The notes below the pieces were generated by a model, which saw only the letters and a list, made by a program, of their open reading frames with translations, had not been told where the DNA came from and ran no database searches. From NCBI GenBank assembly GCA_017937485.1, contig JAGBDN010000043.1, forward strand, positions 1 through 53,062: DNA of 53,062 nucleotides, read 5' to 3'. Positions 34,764 to 42,522 of the stretch are shown here, piece after piece (the first letter of the stretch is position 1; every line of letters begins with the position of its first letter). This DNA is from Thermoguttaceae bacterium (GTDB lineage: Bacteria > Planctomycetota > Planctomycetia > Pirellulales > Thermoguttaceae). The translations under genes were made by a program, and so were the position numbers.

Positions 34764-35765
34764 TTATTTTTTAATTTTCGCCCAAAGTTGCATAACGCGC
34801 GTCCAACGATATTTCAACGCCCAACGCATCGCTTTCGCTTTAAATCCGGCAAAACGACTTTTTAACACCGCCTCGCGATAAATCGGATTGGTCAAATTTT
34901 TTCTAACGTCCGCCGCGACGACGCGATACGGTTCTTTGCGATAAAATTGCGAAACGGCGACCAAAAAGAGTTCGTGCGTTGTTTTGCGATACAATTGCGC
35001 CTCAAAATCGCGCTCGGCAAGATCAAGCCGCGACGCAAAATGCCGATGCATCAACTCCGGACCATTCCAAGGAAAAGCGCGTTTATTCTTCGTCATCGAC
35101 GCGGGATTCTGACGATAATAATACCCGCAATACGGAAGCGTCACAAGCGACGCGGCGCGATAAACGCAAGGAACAACGCACGCGGAATCTTCGCCAATTT
35201 TAATCTTTTCGTCGACCGACTCTTGCGCCGGACAATACAACTCGGCGCGATACGCCTTCGCCCAAACGCTCGGTGCAAAGTAACGAGCGTCTACGCTCTG
35301 CAGTAGAAACGGAAAAAACTCGGCGGCAATTTCGGATTGCGAATAAAATCCCTTGCGGTAGGGCAACTCGCGCTCGACTTCGCGATCTTCGTAAGCGCGC
35401 ACTGAACCGCTCATAACCATATCCGGCGCATCGTGTTCCGCTATCGCGGCGGCAAACTTTTCGACGTAGTCTTCTTTCACCCAATCGTCGCCGTCGACGC
35501 AAAGAACGTACTCTCCGGAAACCGCTTTTGCGCCGGCTCGACGCGCCGAAACCAAGCCGCCGTTTTCTTTATGAATTACCTTAACGCGACGATCTTTCGC
35601 GGCGTATTCGTCGCAAATTTGCGGACAGGAGTCAGGCGAGCCGTCGTCGACAAGAATGATCTCGATATTTGGGTACGTTTGGTTTAGCAAACTCTCGACA
35701 CACTGTCGCAGATATGTCTCAACCTTATAGACAGGAACGATAATACTAAACAAATAATCGCGCAT
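34764..35765 (-). CDS. Glycosyltransferase, GT2-type
   Basis: 333 residues from the ATG at 35765, preceded by AGGAGAGGA; the open frame runs 40 codons further upstream without family similarity. FSIIVPVYKVETYLRQCVES opens the GT-A fold, ILVDDGSPDSCP binds the donor and CVDGDDWV is the metal-binding DxD region (~90). The C-terminal third has Arg/Tyr-rich helices usual for EpsJ-like transferases. It should transfer a sugar in repeat-unit assembly. It is the third glycosyltransferase gene read from the operon promoter, counting two GT4 and two GT2 in all. Confidence 0.9.
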   Translation of the reverse strand: MRDYLFSIIVPVYKVETYLRQCVESLLNQTYPNIEIILVDDGSPDSCPQICDEYAAKDRRVKVIHKENGGLVSARRAGAKAVSGEYVLCVDGDDWVKEDYVEKFAAAIAEHDAPDMVMSGSVRAYEDREVERELPYRKGFYSQSEIAAEFFPFLLQSVDARYFAPSVWAKAYRAELYCPAQESVDEKIKIGEDSACVVPCVYRAASLVTLPYCGYYYRQNPASMTKNKRAFPWNGPELMHRHFASRLDLAERDFEAQLYRKTTHELFLVAVSQFYRKEPYRVVAADVRKNLTNPIYREAVLKSRFAGFKAKAMRWALKYRWTRVMQLWAKIKK

Positions 35766-35930
35766 ACTCTCGTTTTCCTCTCCTATTTTTAGCCGCATAC
35801 CCGAACGCACTCTTAGCCAACGCCCGATTTCCTCTTCGCCTAATCGCCTTACGCCTATCGTCGCCCCAAAACGACAAGCCTTCATTAAAACGCGACGCGC
35901 AAAAATTAAACGTTCTCAACGTTCGCATTT

Positions 35931-37055
35931 TTACGACAAACCGGCTTCGTTTCGATATAACGTCGTCATTTGCTCGACAACCGGTTCTAAAGCGAAAGAT
36001 TGCGCCTTCTCAACGGAGCGCTCTCCGAACTTTTGCGCGTTTTCGCCGCCGCGCAGAAGCGCCGCGATCGCGTTTCGACACTCGTCGACGCTATGAGGCG
36101 CGAACAACGTTCCGCAGTTCTCGTCGATCAAGTCGACCGCGCCGCGAATCCGAGAAACCGCGCACGGAAGCCCGGTCGCCATCGCCTCCATAACCGAAAC
36201 CGGCAACCCTTCGCGAAACGACGGGAAAACGAACGCGTCCGCCGTCGCGTACAACTCCGCGACGTCGGTTCGAAATCCCAACAGTTTCACACGATCGCCC
36301 AACCCCAGCGACGCGGCGAGATTCTGCAAATAATCTTGCAAACCGCCGCGACCGGCGATCGCGTAATAAACGTTTTCGTTATTTTCCAGCTTCGCCAACG
36401 CTCGGATAATCGTTTCGTGATTCTTATTCGCGTTTAATTCGCCGACCGAAAGGAGAAGCGTCGCGTCTTCCGGAACGCCGAGTTCGCGCCGTTTCGCCGC
36501 TTTGTCGACCATCGCGTTTCCGAATTTCGTCAAATCGACGCCGACGCCCGGAACGTAAACGACCTTTTTCGCCTTCATTTTGCGCTGCGCTAAGGCGTAG
36601 TCTTCCCGATTGATCGTAATCAAAACGTCGGTCCAACGCGAACAAATTTTTTCAATCGGATAAAAAAGAAGCCAATTTTTCAGCGGCGCGCCCCGATAAA
36701 AATGGAAGCCGTGCGCAGTATAAAAAACCTTTGTCCCGCGCTTCCGCGCCCCGCGACACGCCAACCGCGCGCACATCGCCGCGACCGGCGTATGACAGTG
36801 AACAATATCGTAGCAATTTTCGGCGACCAGTTTGCGCAAGGCTTTGACCGCGGCAAGATTACCGCGATTCAACGGCGATCGCGACGTCGAAATCGAGTGA
36901 ACGCGGCACCCTAATTCGCGATAAAAATCCGGAACTTTTGTCGCATTTTCGTTACATGCGACGTCGACGGTATGCCCGGCCTCGACCAACTCCGCAATGA
37001 ATTGCTTAAAGAAGTTCATTGTGCTGCCGATCGTTGTTACATATAAAATTTTCAT
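35931..37055 (-). CDS. Glycosyltransferase, GT4-type (EpsD/PglA-like)
   Basis: 374 residues from the ATG at 37055; five codons further upstream only a TTG is available. Features: KILYVTTIGSTMNFF with the acceptor-binding loop, CHTPVAAMCARLA, YTAHGFHFYRGAP, GVDLTKF, and the E-x7-E motif EGLPVSVMEAMATGLP. This group resembles EpsD/PglA enzymes that add the second sugar, often an N-acetylated amino sugar, to a lipid-linked first sugar. That fits the aminotransferase gene at the head of the operon. The substrate assignment is inference. Confidence 0.9.
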   Translation of the reverse strand: MKILYVTTIGSTMNFFKQFIAELVEAGHTVDVACNENATKVPDFYRELGCRVHSISTSRSPLNRGNLAAVKALRKLVAENCYDIVHCHTPVAAMCARLACRGARKRGTKVFYTAHGFHFYRGAPLKNWLLFYPIEKICSRWTDVLITINREDYALAQRKMKAKKVVYVPGVGVDLTKFGNAMVDKAAKRRELGVPEDATLLLSVGELNANKNHETIIRALAKLENNENVYYAIAGRGGLQDYLQNLAASLGLGDRVKLLGFRTDVAELYATADAFVFPSFREGLPVSVMEAMATGLPCAVSRIRGAVDLIDENCGTLFAPHSVDECRNAIAALLRGGENAQKFGERSVEKAQSFALEPVVEQMTTLYRNEAGLS

Positions 37056-37138
37056 AAAACCGCCGCTCAAACCGTAACATTGTTCGCTTTACTAAGCGTT
37101 CGAAATCGCGTCGAACTCCACGCAATAATTTAAGACTA

Positions 37139-38104
37139 TCAGTCGAGTTTCATTACGCGCAATTCGTTATACTTCATCATATAGACGCCGTCTTCGTACC
37201 CGCCGATCGCGGGCGCGTTCGTTTGCCCGTTCAAATTGTTCTTGATCAACGCCATATGGTCGCACCCACATTCGTAAGCGTGCGGATAACCTCCGCCGAA
37301 ACGCGGGTTCACCTCCGAAATGTAATATTCGCCGCCGACGTCGAACACATCGATATCGATTTGCCCGCGGAACCCGCTTTCGTCGACAAATTTTTGAATT
37401 AGCGCGAAGAGTTTATCGTCTTTAAACGAAACGGCCTTGTCGGTTTCTCCGGCGCGCATAACCAGCTTTTTCTTGGTGAAAATCGAAACGACTTCGCCGC
37501 TAATCATATCGATGTACACGTCGGCGCCAATCTCTTGACCGTCCAAAAATTCTTGAATCATCAATCCGTCGCCGCGCGCGAATAACAAATCAAGCGTTTC
37601 CTTGTCGCTCACTTTAGAAATAGCGACGCTAGCGCTCCCGCGCACCGGCTTGACGAAAACCGGAAAAGTCGCGGCGCCCGCTTCGAGATCGGCGTAAAAC
37701 GCGTCTTTGTCGACGTAAGACTTCGCGCAACGATACTCGCGCTCCGAAAGCCAACAATACGTCGCCCACTTGTCAAGCGTTCGTTCGCAAAGCTCGTAAT
37801 CGGAACCAATTACCGTCGTTCCAACCGCCTCAAACTTCGCGCGATTTTGCGCAAGTAGCGACAATTCCGGGTCGATGAGCGAAAGAACGCCGTCGATCTT
37901 CTCTTTTTGACAAATATCGAGAATCACGTCGATATACCCTGGTTCGGTCATACGCGGTACAATGTAATATTTATCGGCGTCGTAAATCGCGGGCGCGACG
38001 GGGCTACAGTCGGTCGCGACAACCGTTCCATTCGCCCCGACGGCCTTTTTAAAATACTGCGCGATTTTATTTCTCGTACCCGCGCTCAAGATCAAGATAT
38101 TCAT
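37139..38104 (-). CDS. ATP-grasp enzyme (CarB/PylC-like)
   Basis: 321 residues. An N-terminal Rossmann-like pre-ATP-grasp domain (ILILSAGTRNKIAQYF, then SPVAPAIYDAD) is followed by the ATP-grasp core: FPVFVKPVRGSASVAI as the ATP-binding strands and loop, MIQEFLDGQEIGADVY, and ISEVNPRFGGGYPHA with the metal-binding Glu and Asn. Such enzymes couple ATP use to carboxylate-amine ligation. In surface-polysaccharide clusters they may attach an amino acid or another acyl group to an amino sugar; here that is inference. Its start codon overlaps the stop of the decayed PLP-enzyme gene upstream (ATGA), so the two were once translated as neighbours. Confidence 0.87.
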   Translation of the reverse strand: MNILILSAGTRNKIAQYFKKAVGANGTVVATDCSPVAPAIYDADKYYIVPRMTEPGYIDVILDICQKEKIDGVLSLIDPELSLLAQNRAKFEAVGTTVIGSDYELCERTLDKWATYCWLSEREYRCAKSYVDKDAFYADLEAGAATFPVFVKPVRGSASVAISKVSDKETLDLLFARGDGLMIQEFLDGQEIGADVYIDMISGEVVSIFTKKKLVMRAGETDKAVSFKDDKLFALIQKFVDESGFRGQIDIDVFDVGGEYYISEVNPRFGGGYPHAYECGCDHMALIKNNLNGQTNAPAIGGYEDGVYMMKYNELRVMKLD

Positions 38105-38670
38105 ATCGCGTCCCTCAAATCGTCAAAAAACAACGGCGCGCCGCCGGCGTGCAGAAACAGGTATCTTTTAATCGCAAATCTTATATTTCGCGACATATTC
38201 TTTCATTCCCCAAAAGGTCTTGCCGGTATACGTCGTATTCAAGGGAATTCCGTCGTCGAGAAACGCGCTACGAACAACGTCGACAATAGCGACGTTTCTT
38301 TTCCATATCCGCCGCAAATATAGGAGCAGTCAAACGCTCGCCGCGGAACGAAACAAAATCGAGATACTCCTCGACGCTTTCCGGGCCAAACGTCTCGGTC
38401 AACCGACTGTCAAACGTTTCACAACCTCTTCCGACAACGCAACATAACAAGATATTTTAAATCTTGCGACAAAGTTGGCTAGACGCGGCGGCGCTTCAAA
38501 AATTCCGAATCGTACGACGCGTTCGCCGGTAAAAATTCCCTATTTAACGCTTTCCTAACCTTGCTCCCGTCGAAACGCAACAGAGCCAGACCTTCTCGTT
38601 TAAAGCAATATCGACGCCTCCCTTTTTATCGGTCGCGGTCGTCCAAAGAAGAGGGAAATTCAACGCGACG
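38101..38670 (-). pseudogene. Decayed PLP-dependent gene, ACC deaminase/D-cysteine desulfhydrase type
   Basis: No intact frame exists here, but the minus strand holds ordered pieces of one family. From ~38661: EFPSSLDD, an in-frame TAA, KGRRRYCFKREGL and RFDGSKVRKA; this matches the usual GRxFYVKRDDL...SGNKxRK start with the PLP-binding lysine. It ends at TAG (38479-38481). From 38450 a second piece runs to APIFAADMEK, shifts frame near 38300 and continues as RNVAIVDVV and IPLNTTYTGKTFWGMKEYV. A second shift near 38170 leads to RYLFLHAGGAPLFFDDL, the typical family ending (LFIHTGGTPLFFD). Its TGA stop overlaps the ATG of the ATP-grasp gene. Total length is ~570 bases against ~900 expected, so part of the middle is deleted. 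Confidence 0.65.
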
Positions 38671-38771
38671 TCAACGACGCATAACGCTCAAACGATCGGT
38701 AATGTAAACGACGCGGCGAAGTCGGCGCGCGACTATCCAATTTCACGCGCTTTCCGGACGCCCGCCTCCCG

Positions 38772-39998
38772 TTACTCGAAGCAACTTCTCACGATTTCAA
38801 TCACGCGGTCTTGTTCCTCCGGCGACATTTTGTTATCGCTCGGGAGGCACAGGCCGCGATGGAAAATATCCGCGCCGACGTCGACGCCGCGACCGGCGAT
38901 GTAAGCGTTCGTCCGTCCGCGCCCGTCTCCCTCGCGAGTAACGAACGGCGACATGCGGAACTTCGGCTGCATATGCATCGGCTTCCAAATCGGGCGCCCC
39001 TCCGCGTTGTATTTCGCCAACGTTTCGAGGATTTCCGTCGGGCACGACTTACCCGGCTCGGAAACGTAACACGCTTCGGAGTCGCTCCGAACCTGTTTGC
39101 ACGTCGCGTCTTCGTCGATCAAGAGGCACGAAAGCCAGTAATTCGGCTCCATTACGTCCGCGTCGAACGGATTCATCGAGACCGGAAGCCCTTCAAAGCC
39201 CGTCTTGTAACGTTCGTAAATCGCCTTCTTTTGCGCGATATGTTCTTCCAAATACGGAATTTGCCCGCGAACGACGCCGGCGATCACGTTGCTCATTCGG
39301 TAATTGTAACCGATTTCCTCGTGTTGGTACCAAGGCGCGTTTTCCCGACTTTGCGTCGACCATTTGCGCGCTTTGTTCGCCGCCTCTTGGTCGTCGGTCA
39401 GGAGCATGCCGCCGGAGGAGCCGGTGATAATTTTGTTGCCGTTGAACGAAATCGCGTTGTAAGCGCCGAACGTCCCGGTTTGTCGCCCTTTATACGTCGC
39501 GCCGAGCGATTCGGCGGCGTCTTCGATAATCGTCGCCCCGTGTTTGCGCGCGATTTCGCAAATTTCGTCGAACTTCGCCGGGACGCCGTAAAGGTTCGCG
39601 ACGACGACCGCCTTCGCGTTCGGATAAAGCTCGAACGCTTTTTCGAGCGCGACCGGGTCCATATTCCACGTTTCGTATTCGGAATCGATAAAGACCGGCT
39701 CGCCCTTCTCGTACAGAATCGGATTCACCGACGCGGCGAAGGTAACGTCGGTGCAGAAAACGACGTCGCCGTGCTTAATTCCCGCCAACTTAACGGCCAA
39801 GTGGAGCGCCGACGTGCCGCACGATAAGCCGACCGCGCAACGACAACCGACTTTTTCGGCGATCGCCTTTTCCGCCGCGTCGATATTGACGCCGACCGTC
39901 GACATCCAGTTCGTGTCGTACGCTTCTTTCATATAGCGCAGTTCGTCGCCGTGCATCGTCGGCGTGGACAACCAGACTTTTTTCTCAAACTTTTCCAA
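38772..39998 (-). CDS. DegT/DnrJ/EryC1-family sugar aminotransferase
   Basis: 408 residues from a TTG at 39998, chosen because AAGGA lies exactly seven bases upstream; the frame extends to another TTG at 40022 with no ribosome site. Family marks: WLSTPTMHGDELRYM, SCGTSALHLAVKLAGI, DVTFAASVNPILY, an IIEDAAESLGA strand with the PLP-binding Asp, and the Schiff-base lysine in SFNGNKIITGSSGG. A 20-25 residue insertion-like stretch follows LSCLLIDED. It should convert a keto-sugar nucleotide to an amino sugar. It is the first gene of the polysaccharide operon, about 170 bases downstream of its promoter. Confidence 0.92.
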   Translation of the reverse strand: MEKFEKKVWLSTPTMHGDELRYMKEAYDTNWMSTVGVNIDAAEKAIAEKVGCRCAVGLSCGTSALHLAVKLAGIKHGDVVFCTDVTFAASVNPILYEKGEPVFIDSEYETWNMDPVALEKAFELYPNAKAVVVANLYGVPAKFDEICEIARKHGATIIEDAAESLGATYKGRQTGTFGAYNAISFNGNKIITGSSGGMLLTDDQEAANKARKWSTQSRENAPWYQHEEIGYNYRMSNVIAGVVRGQIPYLEEHIAQKKAIYERYKTGFEGLPVSMNPFDADVMEPNYWLSCLLIDEDATCKQVRSDSEACYVSEPGKSCPTEILETLAKYNAEGRPIWKPMHMQPKFRMSPFVTREGDGRGRTNAYIAGRGVDVGADIFHRGLCLPSDNKMSPEEQDRVIEIVRSCFE

Positions 39999-40166
39999 CT
40001 TTGTTTCCTTCGAGAAAAACAACGAAAGTTTGTCGTTGCAACCGTTTCAAACGTCGAAATCGCCGTCGCCGTCCCGAACAATCGCTAGTGCAATCGACAC
40101 AATCGGCACAATCGTTTAAAACGAAGAGCCTTCAACACAAACACGGCGGAACAACGCGTTATTTGC

Positions 40167-40194
40167 ATTTTACAGCGTTCCCTTTTTTTGTCAA
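40167..40194 (-). promoter_or_regulatory. Strong promoter of the polysaccharide operon
   Basis: On the minus strand a consensus TTGACA (40194-40189), a 16-base A-rich spacer and TAAAAT (40172-40167). The start site would be near 40160. No other good promoter was seen within the operon. Confidence 0.7.
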
Positions 40195-40237
40195 TGGGAA
40201 ACCGCCGGCGACGCGGACTTTCTATCGCGGTCGTTAA

Positions 40238-41203
40238 TCAACGCGTCGCGGCGGCGAAAATCGTCGTCAACCGTTCCTCCGTAAATTCGGCGAGCGGGCG
40301 AACCGAAATCGGCGCTGGACTCGTCCGCTTAACCTTGGTTGTTTCCGTCGTTTTTTCCCCCATTTCCAACGCGACGCTTTGTTCGTCGCCGATTTCAGCG
40401 TTTTTCTCGTCGCGCCAAACGCCGAGCGTCCGCTCGAGCCAAACGACGTCGAGCCAGCGGCCGAATTTCCAACCGGAATTCTCAAACGTCGCGAATTCTC
40501 GATATCCGGCGCGACGATGAAATTCGACGCTCGCTTTGTTTTCCGCGACGACAACCGCGTAAAGCGAACGAAATCCTTGCGCCTCCAATATCTCGATCAA
40601 CGCCGAATACAACGCCTCGCCAATCCCGCGACGCCGCCAAGCCCGGTCGACGTAAACCGCCGTCTCCGCAACCCAAGAATACGCAGCTCGCTCGAACGCG
40701 CGATGCGCCAACGCGTACCCGACGATTCGCTCCGCGACGCCGCTCTTTCCCTTTTCGCTCTTCTCAACTCCGCCGCTTCCGCCGTTCGTCGGCGACGCCG
40801 ATCTCACCGGAGTCTCCTCGTTCTTTTCAATCGTCTCCAACGAGCTAAGCGACGCCCCTTCTTCGTCGCCGGACGCGGCGGGAGGAAGCTCTTTCGCCTT
40901 TCTCGCGTCGCCGGACGCCGACGCAAAAAAACGTCCTCCGTCTCCAAACGTACTCGCGCCTTCCTCCTCGACGACGCAAACCAAAAACGGATAAACGCCC
41001 TCGACCTCCGCGATTCGTCGCTCCATCTCCGCGACGCTCGGCGCCTCGTACTCGAACGAAACGGTCGTATTCTCGACGTAATACGCGTAAATCGCCTGCA
41101 ACGCCGCCGCGTCCGCCCGCGTCGCCAAACGAATTTTCATTCGAAACGGACGTTCCGCCGCGCCCGCCTCCGCCGACGCGACCGCTTTCTCTATTTTTCC
41201 CAT
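40238..41203 (-). CDS. GNAT acetyltransferase, phosphinothricin-acetyltransferase-like, with a disordered insert
   Basis: 321 residues; family members have ~170-190. MKIRLATRADAAALQAIY (from residue 22) through YPFLVCVVEE matches the Pat/YwnH N-terminus. Then about 77 Gly/Ser/Glu/Lys-rich residues (~82-158) are inserted before RIVGYALAHRAFERAAYSW. The acetyl-CoA loop is intact as RAWRRRGIGEALY, and NKASVEFHRRAGY and KFGRWLDVVWLER follow. A further ~60 residues form a polar tail. It should acetylate a small amine. The true start could be the ATG at 41140. It lies upstream of, and in the same direction as, the polysaccharide operon, whose promoter lies between the two. Confidence 0.82.
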   Translation of the reverse strand: MGKIEKAVASAEAGAAERPFRMKIRLATRADAAALQAIYAYYVENTTVSFEYEAPSVAEMERRIAEVEGVYPFLVCVVEEEGASTFGDGGRFFASASGDARKAKELPPAASGDEEGASLSSLETIEKNEETPVRSASPTNGGSGGVEKSEKGKSGVAERIVGYALAHRAFERAAYSWVAETAVYVDRAWRRRGIGEALYSALIEILEAQGFRSLYAVVVAENKASVEFHRRAGYREFATFENSGWKFGRWLDVVWLERTLGVWRDEKNAEIGDEQSVALEMGEKTTETTKVKRTSPAPISVRPLAEFTEERLTTIFAAATR

Positions 41204-41463
41204 ATTATTCTTATTCCCGCGTCGATTTTCATTTGCGACGCGCGGGCCGGTCGCGCCGTTCCCGTCGTCAAACTCCGCTCAAACTTCCTCGCTTAACGAC
41301 CGTCGCGCCGTCCGCGACGTTGTAAAATCGGCGTTTTTCCGCAAAAAATCAAGGAAAATTCGTCGACGGCTCTTCCCAAACGCGGAAAAAACTGTTAAAA
41401 TTACCGTTGGCGCCGATTACAGAGATTCGGCAAATTTTCACGTTTACGAGTCTGGGAACGGAT

Positions 41464-41976
41464 ATGAGCGATTTAACCAAAAGCAAAGCGGCGAACGCGC
41501 TCGTTTGGGCGGCGTTTTTCGCGTTTTGGCTCCATTCGCTCCACTGTTGTCGAACGCACCGGGCGACCGAGCGTTGCGCTTTTGATTTATGTTGTCTCGC
41601 CGACCATAACGGCCCGACAATATCCGGCGGCGACGTTTTTCATCGCCGCCAACGCCGTCCGATCTCCAGCGCTCGCGTTTTTTGCCGTTCCTCCCTTTTT
41701 TTGACGCCGCCGCGTTTCGAGTCGAGTTTCGCCGAAACGCCGTCGTTCGACCGCAACCTTCCCGTTCATAAGTCGCGTTGCGCCGTCGCTTGGTCGCCGC
41801 TCCGCCTCCCGACCGAAAAGGAAATTTTCGGCGATTTCGGCGCGTCTTCCGTCCCAGCGTTCGCCGATTCTTCGTCGAACGACGTTCGTTCGCTCCCCAA
41901 CGTCGCGTTGTTAAACCGTTTAATCGAAGCGTTTTCGACGCCGCTTTATCTCCGTTTGCGCAAAATTCTCAATTGA
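41464..41976 (+). CDS. Small Cys/His-rich protein upstream of the metal-efflux operon
   Basis: 170 residues from the ATG at 41464. A hydrophobic stretch near residues 11-25 could be a signal or membrane segment; it runs into a Cys/His-rich patch (LHSLHCCRTHRATERCAFDLCCLADH), which looks able to bind metal. The rest is polar, Ser/Arg/Pro-rich, with no recognisable domain. It lies 79 bases upstream of the His-repeat gene in the same direction. The downstream genes seem to have their own promoter. Coding status is likely but not secure, as no family supports it. Confidence 0.5.
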   Translation: MSDLTKSKAANALVWAAFFAFWLHSLHCCRTHRATERCAFDLCCLADHNGPTISGGDVFHRRQRRPISSARVFCRSSLFLTPPRFESSFAETPSFDRNLPVHKSRCAVAWSPLRLPTEKEIFGDFGASSVPAFADSSSNDVRSLPNVALLNRLIEAFSTPLYLRLRKILN

Positions 41977-41990
41977 CCGTCGACTCCGCT

Positions 41991-42019
41991 TTGAAAACGA
42001 TTAAAAACGCAACGATAAA
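41991..42019 (+). promoter_or_regulatory. Probable promoter of the His-rich efflux operon
   Basis: TTGAAA (41991-41996), 17 bases, GATAAA (42014-42019), immediately followed by a TAAAAT (42021-42026). An AGGA ribosome site follows before the ATG at 42056, so the leader is short. No inverted-repeat operator of the MerR kind was seen in the spacer. Confidence 0.45.
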
Positions 42020-42055
42020 CTAAAATCAAAGAACCCACAAATTTAGGACGCTAAA

Positions 42056-42463
42056 ATGACCGAACAAAAACTCAACGACGATCAACCGAAAGCCCCGTCT
42101 CCCTTCATCGCCGTCGGCGCGCTCGCGCTTCTTCTCGTCGGAGGCGTCGCCGCCTTCTTCGTTCTCGGCGGCAAAGTCCCGGCCGGCCCGGCGCACGGCG
42201 AACCCGGACACGTCCACGGCCCCGGTTGCGCGCACGACCACGGCGAAGCCGGACACGTTCACGGCCCCGACTGCGACCACGCGCACGGCGAAGAAGGACA
42301 CGTTCACGACGAAAACTGCGAACACGAACACGGCGAACCGGGCCACGTTCACGACGAAAACTGCGATCACGCGCACGGCGAAGAAGGACACGTTCACGAC
42401 GAAAACTGCGATCACGAACACGAAGCGGAAGCCGGGAGCCCCGCCGCGGAAGTCGGCGCGTAA
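42056..42463 (+). CDS. Membrane-anchored His/Cys-repeat protein, probable periplasmic metal sponge
   Basis: 135 residues: a polar N-terminus, one membrane helix (about 17-39), then residues 47-121 as five tandem 15-residue repeats of the form HGE-x-GHVH-xx-x-C-x-H-x, and a short acidic tail. Each unit offers four or more His and one Cys, about 25 possible metal ligands in total, on the outer side of the membrane. The next gene's adaptor protein carries related GHVH repeats, and a metal-type RND pump follows, so a role in capturing copper, zinc, nickel or silver for export is a reasonable inference. No named family recognised. Confidence 0.8.
   Translation: MTEQKLNDDQPKAPSPFIAVGALALLLVGGVAAFFVLGGKVPAGPAHGEPGHVHGPGCAHDHGEAGHVHGPDCDHAHGEEGHVHDENCEHEHGEPGHVHDENCDHAHGEEGHVHDENCDHEHEAEAGSPAAEVGA
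42194..42418 (+). repeat. 45-bp tandem repeat array coding for His/Cys units
   Basis: Five in-frame 45-base units. The first two read ...GHVHGP-x-C and the last three ...GHVHDENC, with the intervening HGE-x residue alternating between Pro, Ala and Glu. Confidence 0.92.
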
Positions 42464-42522
42464 TTGCCTATCTTATTCAGCGTCAACGTTTGCACGTCGT
42501 TTTAACGGAGATAAAGCGCGTT

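Noticed and set aside
35766..35930. A small gene between the GT2 and GT4 genes
   Set aside because: The open frame has no ribosome site, no start of quality and Arg-rich random-looking content; it overlaps the upstream extension of the GT2 frame.
38268..38450. An independent 60-residue gene on the minus strand
   Set aside because: It begins at a TTG and is the middle fragment of the decayed PLP-enzyme gene; similarity continues in the other frames on both sides.
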